A stretch of DNA of 64,000 nt from Suillus spraguei (Eukaryota > Basidiomycota > Agaricomycetes > Boletales > Suillaceae), in NCBI GenBank assembly GCA_016800925.1, contig JABCPU010000300.1, forward strand, positions 19,329 to 83,328, given 5' to 3'. Made by a program: the position numbers and the translations under genes. The notes below the pieces were generated by a model. The model did no database searches and was not told the origin of the DNA. It saw only the letters and a program-made list of their open reading frames with translations. Each line of letters starts with the position of its first letter. Position 1 is the first letter of the stretch. Below are positions 12,843-23,015 of the stretch, in pieces.

Positions 12843-12985
12843 TCATATGCTCAGGATGTGTGCTGGGAATAGACGCACGGGACGGGTTACGATGATAAGG
12901 ATAAGGACAATATTATCATGCTCTTCACCTCGATCCAGCGCGACCAAAACAGATCGGCTTGGTTCGATGATGGATCATTTTCACT
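12843..12985 (-). pseudogene. Fragment related to the DUF6533 gene
   Basis: About 140 bp aligns by eye with 2975-3120 of the DUF6533 gene: both have GTGCTGG, then CCAGCGCGACC, then TTCGA and ATTTTCA in the same order and spacing. On the minus strand it gives FWSRWIEVKSM, comparable to LRSRWTMVKYL. It appears to be a third, mostly lost copy. Confidence 0.4.
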
Positions 12986-13955
12986 GGCGGTTGACGTGGT
13001 CACAGGTTATGGCGCGCCACGTGATAAATTCAGAGTTGGCGTCAGAAATATGATATTAACGTTCAGTGATCTCTGAGAACATAGCCGTGAGCTTTACTCT
13101 ATTCGGACGTGAGACGCACCCTAGCATGTAAGTGTACATAATCAGATTTGATCATCACTCGTGTGGTCATTGTTTTGATCCTTGAGTTTAGCCTGCTCAT
13201 AAAAGGCTTGAGCTTGGGGTTTGGAACTCTTGAAACGCATTTTGGAGGTACACCGGTTCGGTACGTTTCCACAAGGCTCAATCCTCTTTTAATCAACCCA
13301 GACCGCATTCTTCTTCGAGTGAGCCCACTGAAATAGTACGTGCATGGTAATGATGTCTGAAGGAGTCAACGTGTTCTCGTCCATTTTATCCCAGCTGTGC
13401 TGAGTGACCGCGAGAGCGAGAGCCCATTGTTCATATTTGTTTATGCAAACATCGTAGTCTCTCAGAAGATCAAGGATATGAGTGAAAGTTTGTGGACCAG
13501 TTTACCCCGCTAAGATGTCGTCGTGGCATAGCAAGCGAAGGGTTCCCACGTTAATGGAGGCGACACTGCTAAAAACCCCAAACTTGAACACAATGGCAAC
13601 GGGTTTGGACTCGAACATCTTTCATCGACACGAACGGTTCACCACCGTCGCTTCCAACTCATGGATACATCTGAAAGGCACTGTTTCCCCCATCAACTTT
13701 GCGTTCCATCGAAACCGTTTGTCGTGGACGGCGAATCGAAGACGGGTTCGCTTCGCAACCCGCGTATGCAGCCACGTTTAATGGTCGTGAAGGCTTGATA
13801 CTTCATAACATGGACCGTGTTCGACATTCAAATAGGCTCCTTTACTTACGGTCAACTGTACGCAGCTCTGTCGGGAGTGAAAACACACTGTCTATTTGCA
13901 GAGGCGAGCAAAAGACAGCTGGCCCGATGGCGCCAATATCGAGCAACACAAGCAC

Positions 13956-14018
13956 ACACCTTCGGTTGACTTTTACTTTTTTCAAGAAAAAAGTGAAAAG
14001 AGCCGACCGAAGGGGTGT
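13956..14018. repeat. Inverted repeat (hairpin, 4-nt loop)
   Basis: Two arms of about 27-32 nt, from ACACCTTCGGT to TTTTTT and from AAAAAA to ACCGAAGGGGTGT, flank a CAAG loop with a few mismatches and bulges. It could be a MITE relic or a transcribed hairpin; nothing adjacent explains it. Confidence 0.7.
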
Positions 14019-14442
14019 CTTTGTATTGCTAGAGTCTAATCATACAGAAACCCAATCAATGAATAAGACTTCCAGAGCCTGTTTAAGAAGCGTAGTACGT
14101 ACGACCTTCAGATCCATATGCTTTGCCAGTCTGTAAAATGATCCTTCGTATGTTTGGCAATTCCACTTTAGTTTTTTAAAAAAAATCCATTTTTATGTCC
14201 TATGGAGAGATATACTCCAAGGATATTATGAGCTAGTCTAGGGGACCCCTGTGTCCCGGTCGCATCTCTGAGTTCGCGAATGCATTGACGTGAGGCGTAC
14301 CCCCATCAATCCGCCGTTCCTGCCGGCCATTTGAGACGCGCAGCTCTTTGAAGATGAGATGACTTTGGTATATTCTGACGGTGGGTATGTACTGTTGATT
14401 GTGGAGACACAGCATCAGGGTCCTAATACCAACCCAGGTGCT

Positions 14443-14557
14443 ACAGTGAACCCGCATAGTGTACTCGTACTGTGAAATATCTACTTATATCTGCGGCAAA
14501 AGTATGCTGCCGACGCCGTGTAATATCGCACCATCATTCCCGAAGGTTCCTGACAAG
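14443..14557 (+). repeat. Dispersed repeat, copy 1
   Basis: Starts ACAGTGAACC and includes GCATAGTGTACTCGTACTGT and AAGTATGCTGCCGACGCC. The same order of motifs, with CpG sites changed to TpG or CpA, occurs at 25640-25775. Family unknown. Confidence 0.65.
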
Positions 14558-14729
14558 TGTTGAGCTCGTACCTCGACCCTTGATATTCCAACATGTAGAC
14601 TATGTAGTTGGCTGATGGGCCTGCGTCCAGCTGACTTAGACAAAAGGGGAGGCCTGTACGTTCCCGTGTAAACGAGTGGGTGGTGGGTGGTGGTACATAG
14701 GATTGTGGGATTATGGGATTATGTCCACA

Positions 14730-14874
14730 TTAGTTGGTGGTGGCATCAGTAAATGAGGTTTTGGCAAAACCGACGAGGGAGTTGTGTAGAAGCGCTGCAT
14801 GAATACGTAGCTATTAAAAAAGTCAATGCCAATGTCCTCTTCGTCATCTTCCGTGCCAATGTCGCAAACGATGA
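14730..14874 (-). pseudogene. Aspartic protease (A1, polyporopepsin-like), 3' fragment
   Basis: This is the C-terminal end of the protease whose 5' part lies at 20491-21940, separated by the DIRS/Ngaro-like element. On the minus strand it reads IVCDIG, then GIDFFNSYVFMQRFYT, and, after a small frameshift, NSLVGFAKTSFTDATTN with TAA at 14732-14730. This is the usual A1 ending (family pattern ..GLDFI.GYTFLERFYTVYD...GFA.T..). The base at 14874 most simply belongs to the host: it restores a Tyr-Leu-Ile junction with the other fragment. Confidence 0.85.
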
Positions 14875-15086
14875 TCTTTGCGATTCTCTTACGTCGTGTA
14901 GATCAGAGTGAAAATGATTCATGAGATGATACTTCGATAGGAGCGAGTTAAATACAGGATGAGATACTAACTATTGCTGAGTGCGGGATGAGATGAAATG
15001 ATGTTTTGAGGTTTTTGGGCGAAAGCGCGCAGCGCTGACCGGCCCCCAGGTACGAGTCCTAGCCCAAGAAGAGGTGAGCTGCGATT
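14874..15086 (-). repeat. DIRS split direct repeat B2 (213 bp)
   Basis: Identical by eye to 15354-15566, exactly 480 bp away. Forms the 3' terminus of the element on the minus strand. Confidence 0.95.
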
Positions 15087-15206
15087 GGGCGGGAGGGCCA
15101 CCTCGCTGTGTATAGGATACTTGTGACTTCGGGGCCCCAGAGGGGAGATAGAAGGGTGAGAGCGAGGTGTTGAATCGAATCTCGATCACAGGGAGTGGAG
15201 GGTGGG

Positions 15207-15354
15207 TCAAAGAAACGATGAACTCGACTAGTGAAACGACGACGATAATCGTTGGTCGTGGCACGGAAGCAAGAAAGCGGTGCCACGACTTCCGCTTGCG
15301 CAAAGACTATATTCTATTCCTACGCTCGTGCCTCGCTACGTAATAGAATTGCAA
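15207..15354 (-). repeat. DIRS split direct repeat A2 (148 bp)
   Basis: Identical by eye to the terminal repeat at 20343-20490. It abuts B1 with one shared base at 15354; that junction is what joined element ends would give in a circular intermediate. Confidence 0.95.
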
Positions 15355-15566
15355 TCTTTGCGATTCTCTTACGTCGTGTAGATCAGAGTGAAAATGATTC
15401 ATGAGATGATACTTCGATAGGAGCGAGTTAAATACAGGATGAGATACTAACTATTGCTGAGTGCGGGATGAGATGAAATGATGTTTTGAGGTTTTTGGGC
15501 GAAAGCGCGCAGCGCTGACCGGCCCCCAGGTACGAGTCCTAGCCCAAGAAGAGGTGAGCTGCGATT
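15354..15566 (-). repeat. DIRS split direct repeat B1 (213 bp)
   Basis: Identical copy of 14874-15086, lying just 3' of the recombinase gene on the minus strand. Confidence 0.95.
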
Positions 15567-15655
15567 CCCATGTAGTAGGAGTCCGACGACGCATTGAGCG
15601 AAACTCGGATACCCTTGAACTAGGAGGAGGGTGACGTACTTACGAAGGGTTATGA

Positions 15656-16810
15656 TCAGCGTACTGGTGGCATCGTGTACCGGAGTAGCTGCTCGTGTAC
15701 TGGGGATACACCTTGCATGAAAGGTGCCATTATTTGCGCGTGATCCCGAAGATATGTGAGGAAAGCATCGCTAGCCCATCTTCCTTTGGCCTTGACGACG
15801 TCAAAAGGCACGTTCCTCAGCAGGTACTCCAGCGTCCCTCCAATTCTTATACCGTGGCCTTGGACAGGTTCACGTCCTGCTCCTTTGGTGGCTTGCGCGA
15901 GTCTTGCGAGGAGTTTTGACTTCGTGAGGGGGCGATGCGTGTCCTTGAAACGGTAGGCGAAGAGAGGACCATTGATTGGAGGCTGGTTGATGAGGAGGTG
16001 GTTAGTGAAGGCTTCATCAGGATCCGATAAGCCTTGCTGCTTCCCCCAAAACACGTCTTCGCCATCTAGGGCCGTCTTCGTGCGAGGTAGGTGGAAGTTC
16101 TTAGTGACTATGCCTTGACGATCTTGCACGTCACGCGCGTCTGACGGTTTGATGTGGATCTCCGGGTTGAATGCGTCGAGTCGCGGGATCGTGAATTCAC
16201 CTGTCCTGGCCATTGCGAAGAACGTGGTTGTGAGGCAGCTGAACACGGCTGCGTCTATGGGGGAGCTTAGGTCGAGTTGGCTACGTATGGCGGTGATGAG
16301 GTCGATGGTGTAGGGTTGTCGTTTGCTGCATTTAGATGTGGATGGGGTGAGGGCGATGGCTGCTTTGAGGAGGGTGTCTGTTTCCGCGTCGCGCAAAATC
16401 CACTTCACTCCGTGGACGACGTGCCAAGCCCGTACCCCATGTACGTAGTTTGATACCGTTTTTCCCGAATAGTGTCCCGCCATACATGAAATGAAGGATG
16501 ATATTAGTACGCGACTCGCTGGTGCTCGTTGGTCTTCGGGAATCGTCTTACTGTCGCAGAATACATGGAAGACCAGTAGTCCGGACCCGTACGATTCGCG
16601 CGTTGAGTCAGCGTAGCCCTGAATTACTATGTCCTTGATGTGCTTGAGGTCTACTGGAGATAGTGAGACCACTTTGCCATAGGCGTCGAGGCTGTTGCGT
16701 GACGTGGTGGGGGTCCAAAGGTAAAGTCTATCCTTGGCTAGACAGAGTGGTCTCAAGGGGGAAGGATTGGGGGCTAGATCATGGGCGTAGGTCGTAGATT
16801 TCGGATGCTT
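15656..16810 (-). CDS. Tyrosine recombinase of the DIRS/Ngaro-like element
   Basis: The C-terminal third of a long open frame (15656-19051) encodes a phage-integrase-type tyrosine recombinase that would insert the circular cDNA. An N-terminal SAM-like block includes IVIQGYADSTRESYGSGLL, followed by a catalytic domain. The expected residues are present in order: Arg in MARTGEF, His-x-x-Arg in GHGIRIGG, Trp in KGRW, and the nucleophile Tyr in FLTYLRDHA, about 32 residues from the end. The domain reads without interruption to TGA beside repeat B1. It is in a different frame from the RNase H ORF, which ends at 16779, so it may need frameshifting, splicing or reinitiation. The 5' limit given is approximate. 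Confidence 0.88.
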   Translation of the reverse strand, partial: KHPKSTTYAHDLAPNPSPLRPLCLAKDRLYLWTPTTSRNSLDAYGKVVSLSPVDLKHIKDIVIQGYADSTRESYGSGLLVFHVFCDSKTIPEDQRAPASRVLISSFISCMAGHYSGKTVSNYVHGVRAWHVVHGVKWILRDAETDTLLKAAIALTPSTSKCSKRQPYTIDLITAIRSQLDLSSPIDAAVFSCLTTTFFAMARTGEFTIPRLDAFNPEIHIKPSDARDVQDRQGIVTKNFHLPRTKTALDGEDVFWGKQQGLSDPDEAFTNHLLINQPPINGPLFAYRFKDTHRPLTKSKLLARLAQATKGAGREPVQGHGIRIGGTLEYLLRNVPFDVVKAKGRWASDAFLTYLRDHAQIMAPFMQGVSPVHEQLLRYTMPPVR

Positions 16811-18700
16811 TGAGGAGTTCCTCCCCGCGGCGTTCGAGCTCGCGATTGATGTGGGCCCGCTGCTGGTACTCAGATCCGCTGTGGTTTTTGACCAGTTTGA
16901 GAAGCGGTTGGCCTGAGGCGGTGCGTTGTCTCGTCCTGCTGCTGGCGATCGAATCAGAGACGTCTGCGATGAAGGGACGCAATTCGATGGGGATAGGGAT
17001 GCGGGGAAGCATTTGACTTGTGGGGGGATATATTCCTCGCGATGGGCCGTCTGCTGGGTTGTCTGCGCTTGGAACGTATCTTGTAAGAACAGCGCATTCG
17101 GCGCTAGCGAGTACGCTATGAATGCGCTTGAAGACTTCGTTGCTGGGACGGTTTCTACTACAGCCTCTCCACCAACCCTCGACAACCCCCCGATTATCCC
17201 CATAGACCTTGAAATAAACTCCGGAGGTTGTGGGAGATACGATTGTCCGGACGAGCAACTCAAACCCGACGCTTTCTGCCCAGCCAATGTCGCGTCCGTC
17301 TTCCTTCCAGCCTGGGATGAGATCCCATGCCCTCCAGCGACCGTTGATGACGATTCCGATTCCGTGGCCAGAGCTAGCGTCCGAATAGGCGTGAACATCG
17401 TGGATGGTGCACGGTCCGGGAACTGGTCTTGGGGTGGGTTGGGAACTGAGAGTTCTGGACCACCAGGAGACGTCTTCTCGAGTTTGGTGGGGTGGGGTGC
17501 GTGGCATAAAAGGACGGTCGCCAAACACTCCCAGCATCCTCTCCAGATTGGTAAGATATGCTCTTCCCATGGGGATAACGAGCGTGGCGTGCATGAGTTT
17601 TCCGTATAGCTTCTGCACCTCGTGCAGTGTGTGTGTTCGCCTCGCTTCCCATTGTCGTAAGGCCTCGAGGTATTTGATCCGTTTCTCGTTTGAGAGGTTG
17701 ACGGAACGACTCGGAAGGTCGAATACGAGGCCAATGAACAGAGGTTGGGGGCTGAATGGTTTGTCCTTGGACAGTTCCCATGGGATGCCCAGAGGGTTTG
17801 ATACGCGGTCGATGTCTTGGATGCCATAAGTGAATTCCGCTTCCGTTGACGAACGGGGGGAAGTGTTGGATAGATCCTGGATGGGGAATGACGAGTCTTC
17901 GTCGAACTCCTCCGACGAACCGTTCGGTTGCGTAGCGCCCCGGTACCATTTACGGCCTCCGTTCGTAACGACATCCCCGTTCTCGCTGATTTCCCTTGCT
18001 TGCCGTCGGCGTTGCGCGTTATATAGCTCCAGGAACTCTCTGCGTATGCGGAAAAATAAATGATCATCCACCCATTTGGATAACGGTCCAATGCCGTGGG
18101 CTCGAAAGATGTCAGCCCCTGCATCTGCAACGTTGCCGTATATGCCAGCTGACGGACCGAATCCGAAGCAGAACGATGTGTCAATCGCGAAAGCGTCGTC
18201 TCCGTTCGATAGGCCTCGGCGACGTCGCGCACGGCGCCTTGGGATCCTGGCGGCAGACGCCATATGGTAAGGCAAAAGGTTGCGAACGTGCCATAGGTGC
18301 ACGGGTAGAGGTCTGAGTCGACTCTGGAGTTGATAGAGTTGATGTTGGGAGGGGGATTAAAAGGGTGGGATAAGTTCTGGACCAGGCGGTATTTGCCCGG
18401 TTTTCCCGGTTTAGGTACAAGGGAGAGGGGTGCCGTTTGGAAAGGCCCCACGATCGACTCGAGTTCTCTGCTGGAGAAAGGGCCGAGGAATCGTCTCTTT
18501 TCGAACTCAGTATTGACAATTTTCCAGAATGCTTCGGAGTATTCATTAATACTAGGGTTATTAGGTGGGGAGTATGTACATGTGATCGGGGGAATGCCCC
18601 CGGAGAGGCCCGTTCGGAAGCCTTCAGGTATGTGCGGATATCTACTAATGAGGCCGGTCTGCTCCAGGACTCGTTGCCATTCTTCTGGGTCATAGGGAGT
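16779..18700 (-). pseudogene. Reverse transcriptase-RNase H of the DIRS/Ngaro-like element (frame-broken)
   Basis: The first RT motifs lie in the 15656-19051 frame: APLSLVPKPGKPGKYRLVQN and GSQGAVRDVAEAYRT, ending near 18203. The rest lies in a second frame (16779-18302): DDAFAIDT, FGFGPSAGIYGNVADAGADI, and the catalytic variant SKWVDDHLFF near 18065, typical of DIRS RTs, which use VDD rather than YMDD. An RNase H domain follows (YSDASSGHG, WAESVGFELL, VYGDNRGVV, NPADGPSRG, covering the acidic catalytic set). At the frame switch the residues usually found between AYRT and the AIDT block are missing, so a small deletion with frameshift has probably killed the RT. Confidence 0.85.
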
Positions 18701-18707
18701 GACGGCT

Positions 18708-20288
18708 CTAAGCCTTCTCGCTGCGAGAGCACTTTTGAGCTCCATGCTCTTTGCTCCCGCATCCAGAACATTCGTGTAGGTGGTCTTGGGAGTCTGCGGG
18801 GCATCCCCCTGGCCGTTGCCACTTGCAGCAAAGGGATAATCCTGCGGGATTGAGGATCCGCCCGTCTTGGGCTCGATGGGCGTGGGCTGCTGAACCGTCC
18901 CAGAGTGCAGTCGCGTTGCATTGAAGGATGTTGTGCGCGAATCGGCCCAGACATACGGCGCAGGCAGACCGGCCTCGTGTACCTGCGCCGCGGGAAAAAC
19001 CCTGGCGGTCTTTCTGGTTGCTGGGTGCGCTTTGTTTGTACCTTCCTGCATCGGGTGAAGACGAGAGTTTGATTTTGTGTTTGTCGCTTGAACGGGGAGG
19101 GGAACGGGAGCGTGAGTTGCGTTGCTGGTTTCGGTGGGAGTCGCGGTAACTGGACCTTCGGTTGCCGTGGTTTGACGGAGGTTCGACGTTGGTCTTCAGA
19201 TGTTGAGTCGGGGAATGAGGGAGGTGACGTTCGTGCAGGCGGGGATGAGGTGTGACATCCGCGTGCACGAGGAGTGATTTTCGTCCGTTCGTAGGTGTAC
19301 GGGCATCCGCGATAGCGGGGAGTGCGTTTGATCACGAGAGTGATGTATGGTTTGACGCGTTTGAGCGAGGAAAGGTATTGATCGTGTTAGCGTATATTCT
19401 ATATTCAGATTGGTTGAAACCCACCTGAGACATTTTTGCTGACCGGACTTTGTCCCAGAGCTCGTCGTTGATGGAACGGATGAGGTTCTCGTTCAACACT
19501 CCGATATTGAAAGCCTCGTCACGCTTGAGGCGGTCATGCCAGTCCTGCCGGACGCGCGAGGCGTAATGCAGCACGACGAGGTCACCGATGTCGCTGTTGT
19601 TCCTTATTGGGTGGTTTTCCAGGTGCCAAAAGAACAGGGATAGGGCATCTATGTTAGCTTGCGGCCACTTGGCTTTGCTGATGTGCGTCAGGAACGTGTT
19701 CTTGGCGCGGAGGAAGGTGAGGAATGTCAGCTCGTGGTCTGGGATGGCGGATTTCGAGGCTTTGAAAGCCGAGAGAGGACGAAGCGCAAGTACGGCGTTG
19801 TCCACCTGTGTGAGGCCGTATCCGTCTTCGGCGGTGGATTGCGATGACCGTTGGGCATCTTTGCAACCGTCCGGGGAGAAGTACCAGAGTTCTGTGTATT
19901 CAAAATTATTAATTTTGGAGATGGCATACTGGGCAGGACGTGGGGTGATGAAATCGCCGACTGTCAATGTGGCGTTGAAGCCATTCATCTTGGGTTTTTT
20001 CTTCTCGGCCTCGAGACGTTCCTTCTCAGCGTCAGCTTCCTGCCGTTCGCGCACTTCCTCTTCTTGAGCTGCGCGGGCTTGAGCAGCTTCGGCTGCCTCG
20101 TGTTCTTCTTGCTCTCGTTCTTGGTTCCAGTCATCTACTCGTTGGCGGTGGCTCTGAGCCCAGCTGACCACCATCCGGTTGGTGACTTGGGCTTCTGTTT
20201 GACCCGAAGCTCTGATAAGGTCTTCTCGAATTTCGGCATACGCAGCGGATGCGAAGTCAGGACAGATTTCGTTGTTGGGGTCGGCCAT
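18708..20288 (-). pseudogene. Gag-like protein of the DIRS/Ngaro-like element
   Basis: Starts MADPNNEICPDF (ATG at 20288), has a charged coiled-coil-like stretch rich in Glu/Ala (about residues 55-100), then a capsid-like region to TGA at 19334-19332. In the same frame from 19268 down to 18708 there is a basic Arg/Ser-rich segment and a Cys/His cluster (CAVCLGRFAHNILQC, then CCKWQRPGGC, HECSGCG and HGAQKC), as in basidiomycete DIRS Gag proteins. The stop between the two halves may be removed by an intron (a GTGGGT donor lies just before it, at about 19425) or may be a mutation. The RT frame overlaps the 3' end. Confidence 0.72.
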
Positions 20289-20342
20289 GCTAGCGTGTGT
20301 ATTAACTAGGTAGGATTGTATGCGTAGCGGGTTTGTAGAGAC

Positions 20343-20490
20343 TCAAAGAAACGATGAACTCGACTAGTGAAACGACGACGATAATCGTTGGTCGTGGCAC
20401 GGAAGCAAGAAAGCGGTGCCACGACTTCCGCTTGCGCAAAGACTATATTCTATTCCTACGCTCGTGCCTCGCTACGTAATAGAATTGCAA
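20343..20490 (-). repeat. DIRS split direct repeat A1 (148 bp), 5' terminus
   Basis: Identical copy of 15207-15354. It is the 5' end of the element on the minus strand and lies upstream of the Gag start at 20288. Confidence 0.95.
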
Positions 20491-21940
20491 GATATGTGGA
20501 ACGCTCCTCACCACCAATCCTGATGTTGAGAGAACGAGGCCAGATTTGGGCATGAGACTGTAGGTTTTCTGTGCAAAATGGTGAACAAGGGGTATGAGGT
20601 GTACCAGGGAGGGACTATCGGGCAAACCCAAGGCCAAACCTCTGTAGCCGGAGGTGGCGGCTCTATCTAGAGAACCGACTACGAGCCAGGATTCCTGCCA
20701 GTGCTAGACACCTGGCACTCCCTAGGACCTGTGCGCCAGACCACCCTGCTCCAGAGGGCTGACGGAATTGACGTACGGTGCCAATATGGAAATTCAGGGG
20801 CTGCAGGGCACTGTACTGGTCGTCTGAAATAGCGATAAGTTCAGTCGCAGGATCGTATTCACCGCCGGTTGTAGCCTTGTACAGCTCATAGGCCTCTATC
20901 GAATGCTGATTAGACCATCATTACTCGCTGCACTATAGTAGATACACACCAGTGGCAATCAGAATATAGCTTGTGCTACAATCGACGATACCAGCGGTGA
21001 ATGCCAAGATCTCCGTGGTACCATATGTGATGCTTTGATCGATACCCCAATAGTCCGATGAGGCTTGATCTGTGAAGATGAAACAAAACAATTGCTATCA
21101 GTCTGGATTGATCTAGGAACAGACGTAGCTTACGTGTACATAATGTTATCGTTGTACAAGGTAGGGTCAGTTCCACCAAAGGTAATTTGTCCATGGGTGG
21201 CTTCCGGGAACCGCTGTAGGGCTGGAAAAAGATACCAAAAGCGTCCCGAGAAATGGTGTTTTCGCTAGCCAAATTGTTAGTGACAGTCGGGATTGGCTCG
21301 TCGGCAATTCTGTCAGGGTGTTGATGGTCAAGGCTACAGGTCCGATGCCAAGGTACCGTCAAAATCATCGAAGCCCTTTGATTCAGAAGCAACACCGATC
21401 AACTGCAGGGCGACGGCGAGCCCAGGACCGACAGTGACGGTGTCGAGGTATTCAATTCCTATAGATAATCGTAGGTATTTTCAATTTATGATATCCCACC
21501 TTCGAAGTAGCCATCACCATAGATGACCCTTACAGGTTGGCTAGTACGGAAGCTAGTGCTGGTTTGCCTGTGCCGAGTACCGCGAACCTATGTGTTCGCG
21601 CTACCACTGTCGAGAACCAAGTTGTCTTCAACAATACATTAGCAGCCGAATTTTTTCTCAGTATCGAACTTACATCTTGTGGGGGGATTGCCAATGTCAA
21701 CTGGTATGCTGTAGCCTATATGATTGTCTATCAAAGGAACGCTAGTCGAATGTTGTCCGTGCTTGCTGGGGTTCCTAAATGCCTGCACGCGAGCTCTATC
21801 GTGCGCCAAGAGGTTATTAGTACCATTGGAGAACTTAAGCCTATTGGTGATGGGGACGGAGATAAGGGAATTGGCAGCTTTCCGGGCGATCTCGTGATTG
21901 ACAAAACTAGGAGAAGTGTTAACAATGCAGCGGGGAACAT
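20491..21940 (-). pseudogene. Aspartic protease (A1, polyporopepsin-like), 5' fragment
   Basis: A secreted pepsin-type protease gene, inactivated. The ATG at 21940 opens a signal peptide (MFPAALLTLLLVLSI); after a frame break there is a propeptide (FSNGTNNLL, DRARVQAF), then YSIPVDIGNPP. The catalytic motif survives as LDSGSANT at 21603-21611, but the conserved Trp after it is a TAG stop (21588-21590). Further blocks in order: VIYGDGYFEG, IEYLDTVTVG, IGVAS, TVTNNLASENTIS, FGIFFQPYSG, YWGIDQSITYG, ILAFTAGIVDCSTSYILIAT (second active site, the usual DTGTT now DCSTS), and WPRSLNIRIGGEERSTY at the element boundary. Several 1-nt frameshifts are present. The 3' end continues at 14730-14874 beyond the retrotransposon. 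Confidence 0.86.
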
Positions 21941-23015
21941 GGCTTACTGGAAAGTTAATATCATACTCAGTGGCCCATTATACGATGACAATGTCGGGCA
22001 CCTCAGTACTAGCCACGTATGAAGTGTCTCCTCGAAAAAGCGATGACGAGATAGTTAGTACATTACCAGGTGGCAGGAATTTACAATTCGCCTGTTTATC
22101 CATAGTCCAAATATTGGTCACCATTAATGCATGACTTGCCTCACGTTCACTCCCATGGAAATACTGAATGCACCTTGATAGAACGTCCGCATCAGTAAAA
22201 GGCTAGTGTAGTGAACATTGCTGAGGAAAGCGGTTGTCCAAGGTTGTCCTGGTTGTCGACTCGATCCTATGAGGCGGCCCGGCGCCATTGCCCACAGATT
22301 GGCTTGTGGGCGCCATGGCGACTATATGCAAAAGGCTGCGGAAAATCTCGAGCCGCCACTTCTTGGTCACGAGTCGCCCTTCTTTGGCACTTGTCCAGAA
22401 GGGTTCAACAGAACCTGTTCATCTGGCATGTGACAATAAGCTCCAGATCAACTTGAACCTGAACTTCAAGTTCATCTGCCAACACGCGTCTGTAATGAGA
22501 GGCGATCGAGCACGGAACGAGATGAGCTTGGCGATAATCTCAGTCTGATGCTTGTATAAGTCTGCTGCCAGCTATAGTATAGTACGTCGAGTCCGAGTCC
22601 CAGAGGAGGGACCCGCTCGGTCCGATAGTAAGACCCCAAAGGCAAAACAGATTTTGAACACTAGCGTAATCGACACATTCAATTGGGACCCAACAGGGTG
22701 GAAATTTCGTACAAAATCGAGTGTGGTTTGTTTGTCAAGAGCCTTAAAACATCACGTACGCGTAACTTGTAGCCTAACCTACTACTATTAACTTCAATAG
22801 TAGGCGGGGTCACGAGGTCTATGGATTGACGTGTTCCCCAAACGGCCAAGCCAGAACTCAGGTGATAGAGATGCTGGAACGTGCCATATGGTGTATATAC
22901 CATAAATATCATAACTACTCGTTCAAGTTGGTATGTTACTCTCCCACTCCCCTTCTTGAATCTTCCTGTGACTCTATACAATCATCCAATCCACTGTGTT
23001 TCAACGTTTTATACT
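21941..23015. other. Intergenic region, no gene recognised
   Basis: Only short open frames, none matching a family I know. It lies between the divergent starts of the protease pseudogene (minus) and the S9 peptidase gene (plus), so promoters of both should be here. Confidence 0.45.

Larger units (their letters stand above)
12272..14729. other. Intergenic region with repeat remnants
   Basis: No intact gene. Contents: a DUF6533-gene remnant near 12843-12985, a strong hairpin at 13956-14018, and a dispersed repeat at 14443-14557 that recurs near 25640. The open frames around 13480-14136 match nothing I know. Confidence 0.45.
14875..20490 (-). mobile_element. DIRS-order (Ngaro/PAT-like) tyrosine-recombinase retrotransposon
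   Basis: Read on the minus strand, the 5.6 kb element has the order A1 (20490-20343), Gag, RT-RNase H, tyrosine recombinase, B1 (15566-15354), A2 (15354-15207), a 120-bp unique segment, then B2 (15086-14874). This split-direct-repeat layout, with a tyrosine recombinase instead of an integrase, defines PAT/Ngaro-like DIRS elements. No target-site duplication is seen, as expected for recombinase-mediated insertion. It lies inside an aspartic protease pseudogene in the same orientation. The repeat copies look identical, implying a fairly recent insertion, but the reverse transcriptase has a frame break, so this copy is probably non-autonomous now. Confidence 0.9.

Noticed and set aside
16926..17609. 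227-codon plus-strand ORF within the DIRS RNase H region
   Set aside because: Antisense to the RNase H domain, without family features.
18181..19335. 384-codon third-frame ORF on the minus strand of the DIRS element
   Set aside because: Low-complexity Pro/Arg/Thr composition overlapping both the Gag zinc cluster and the RT frames; a shadow.
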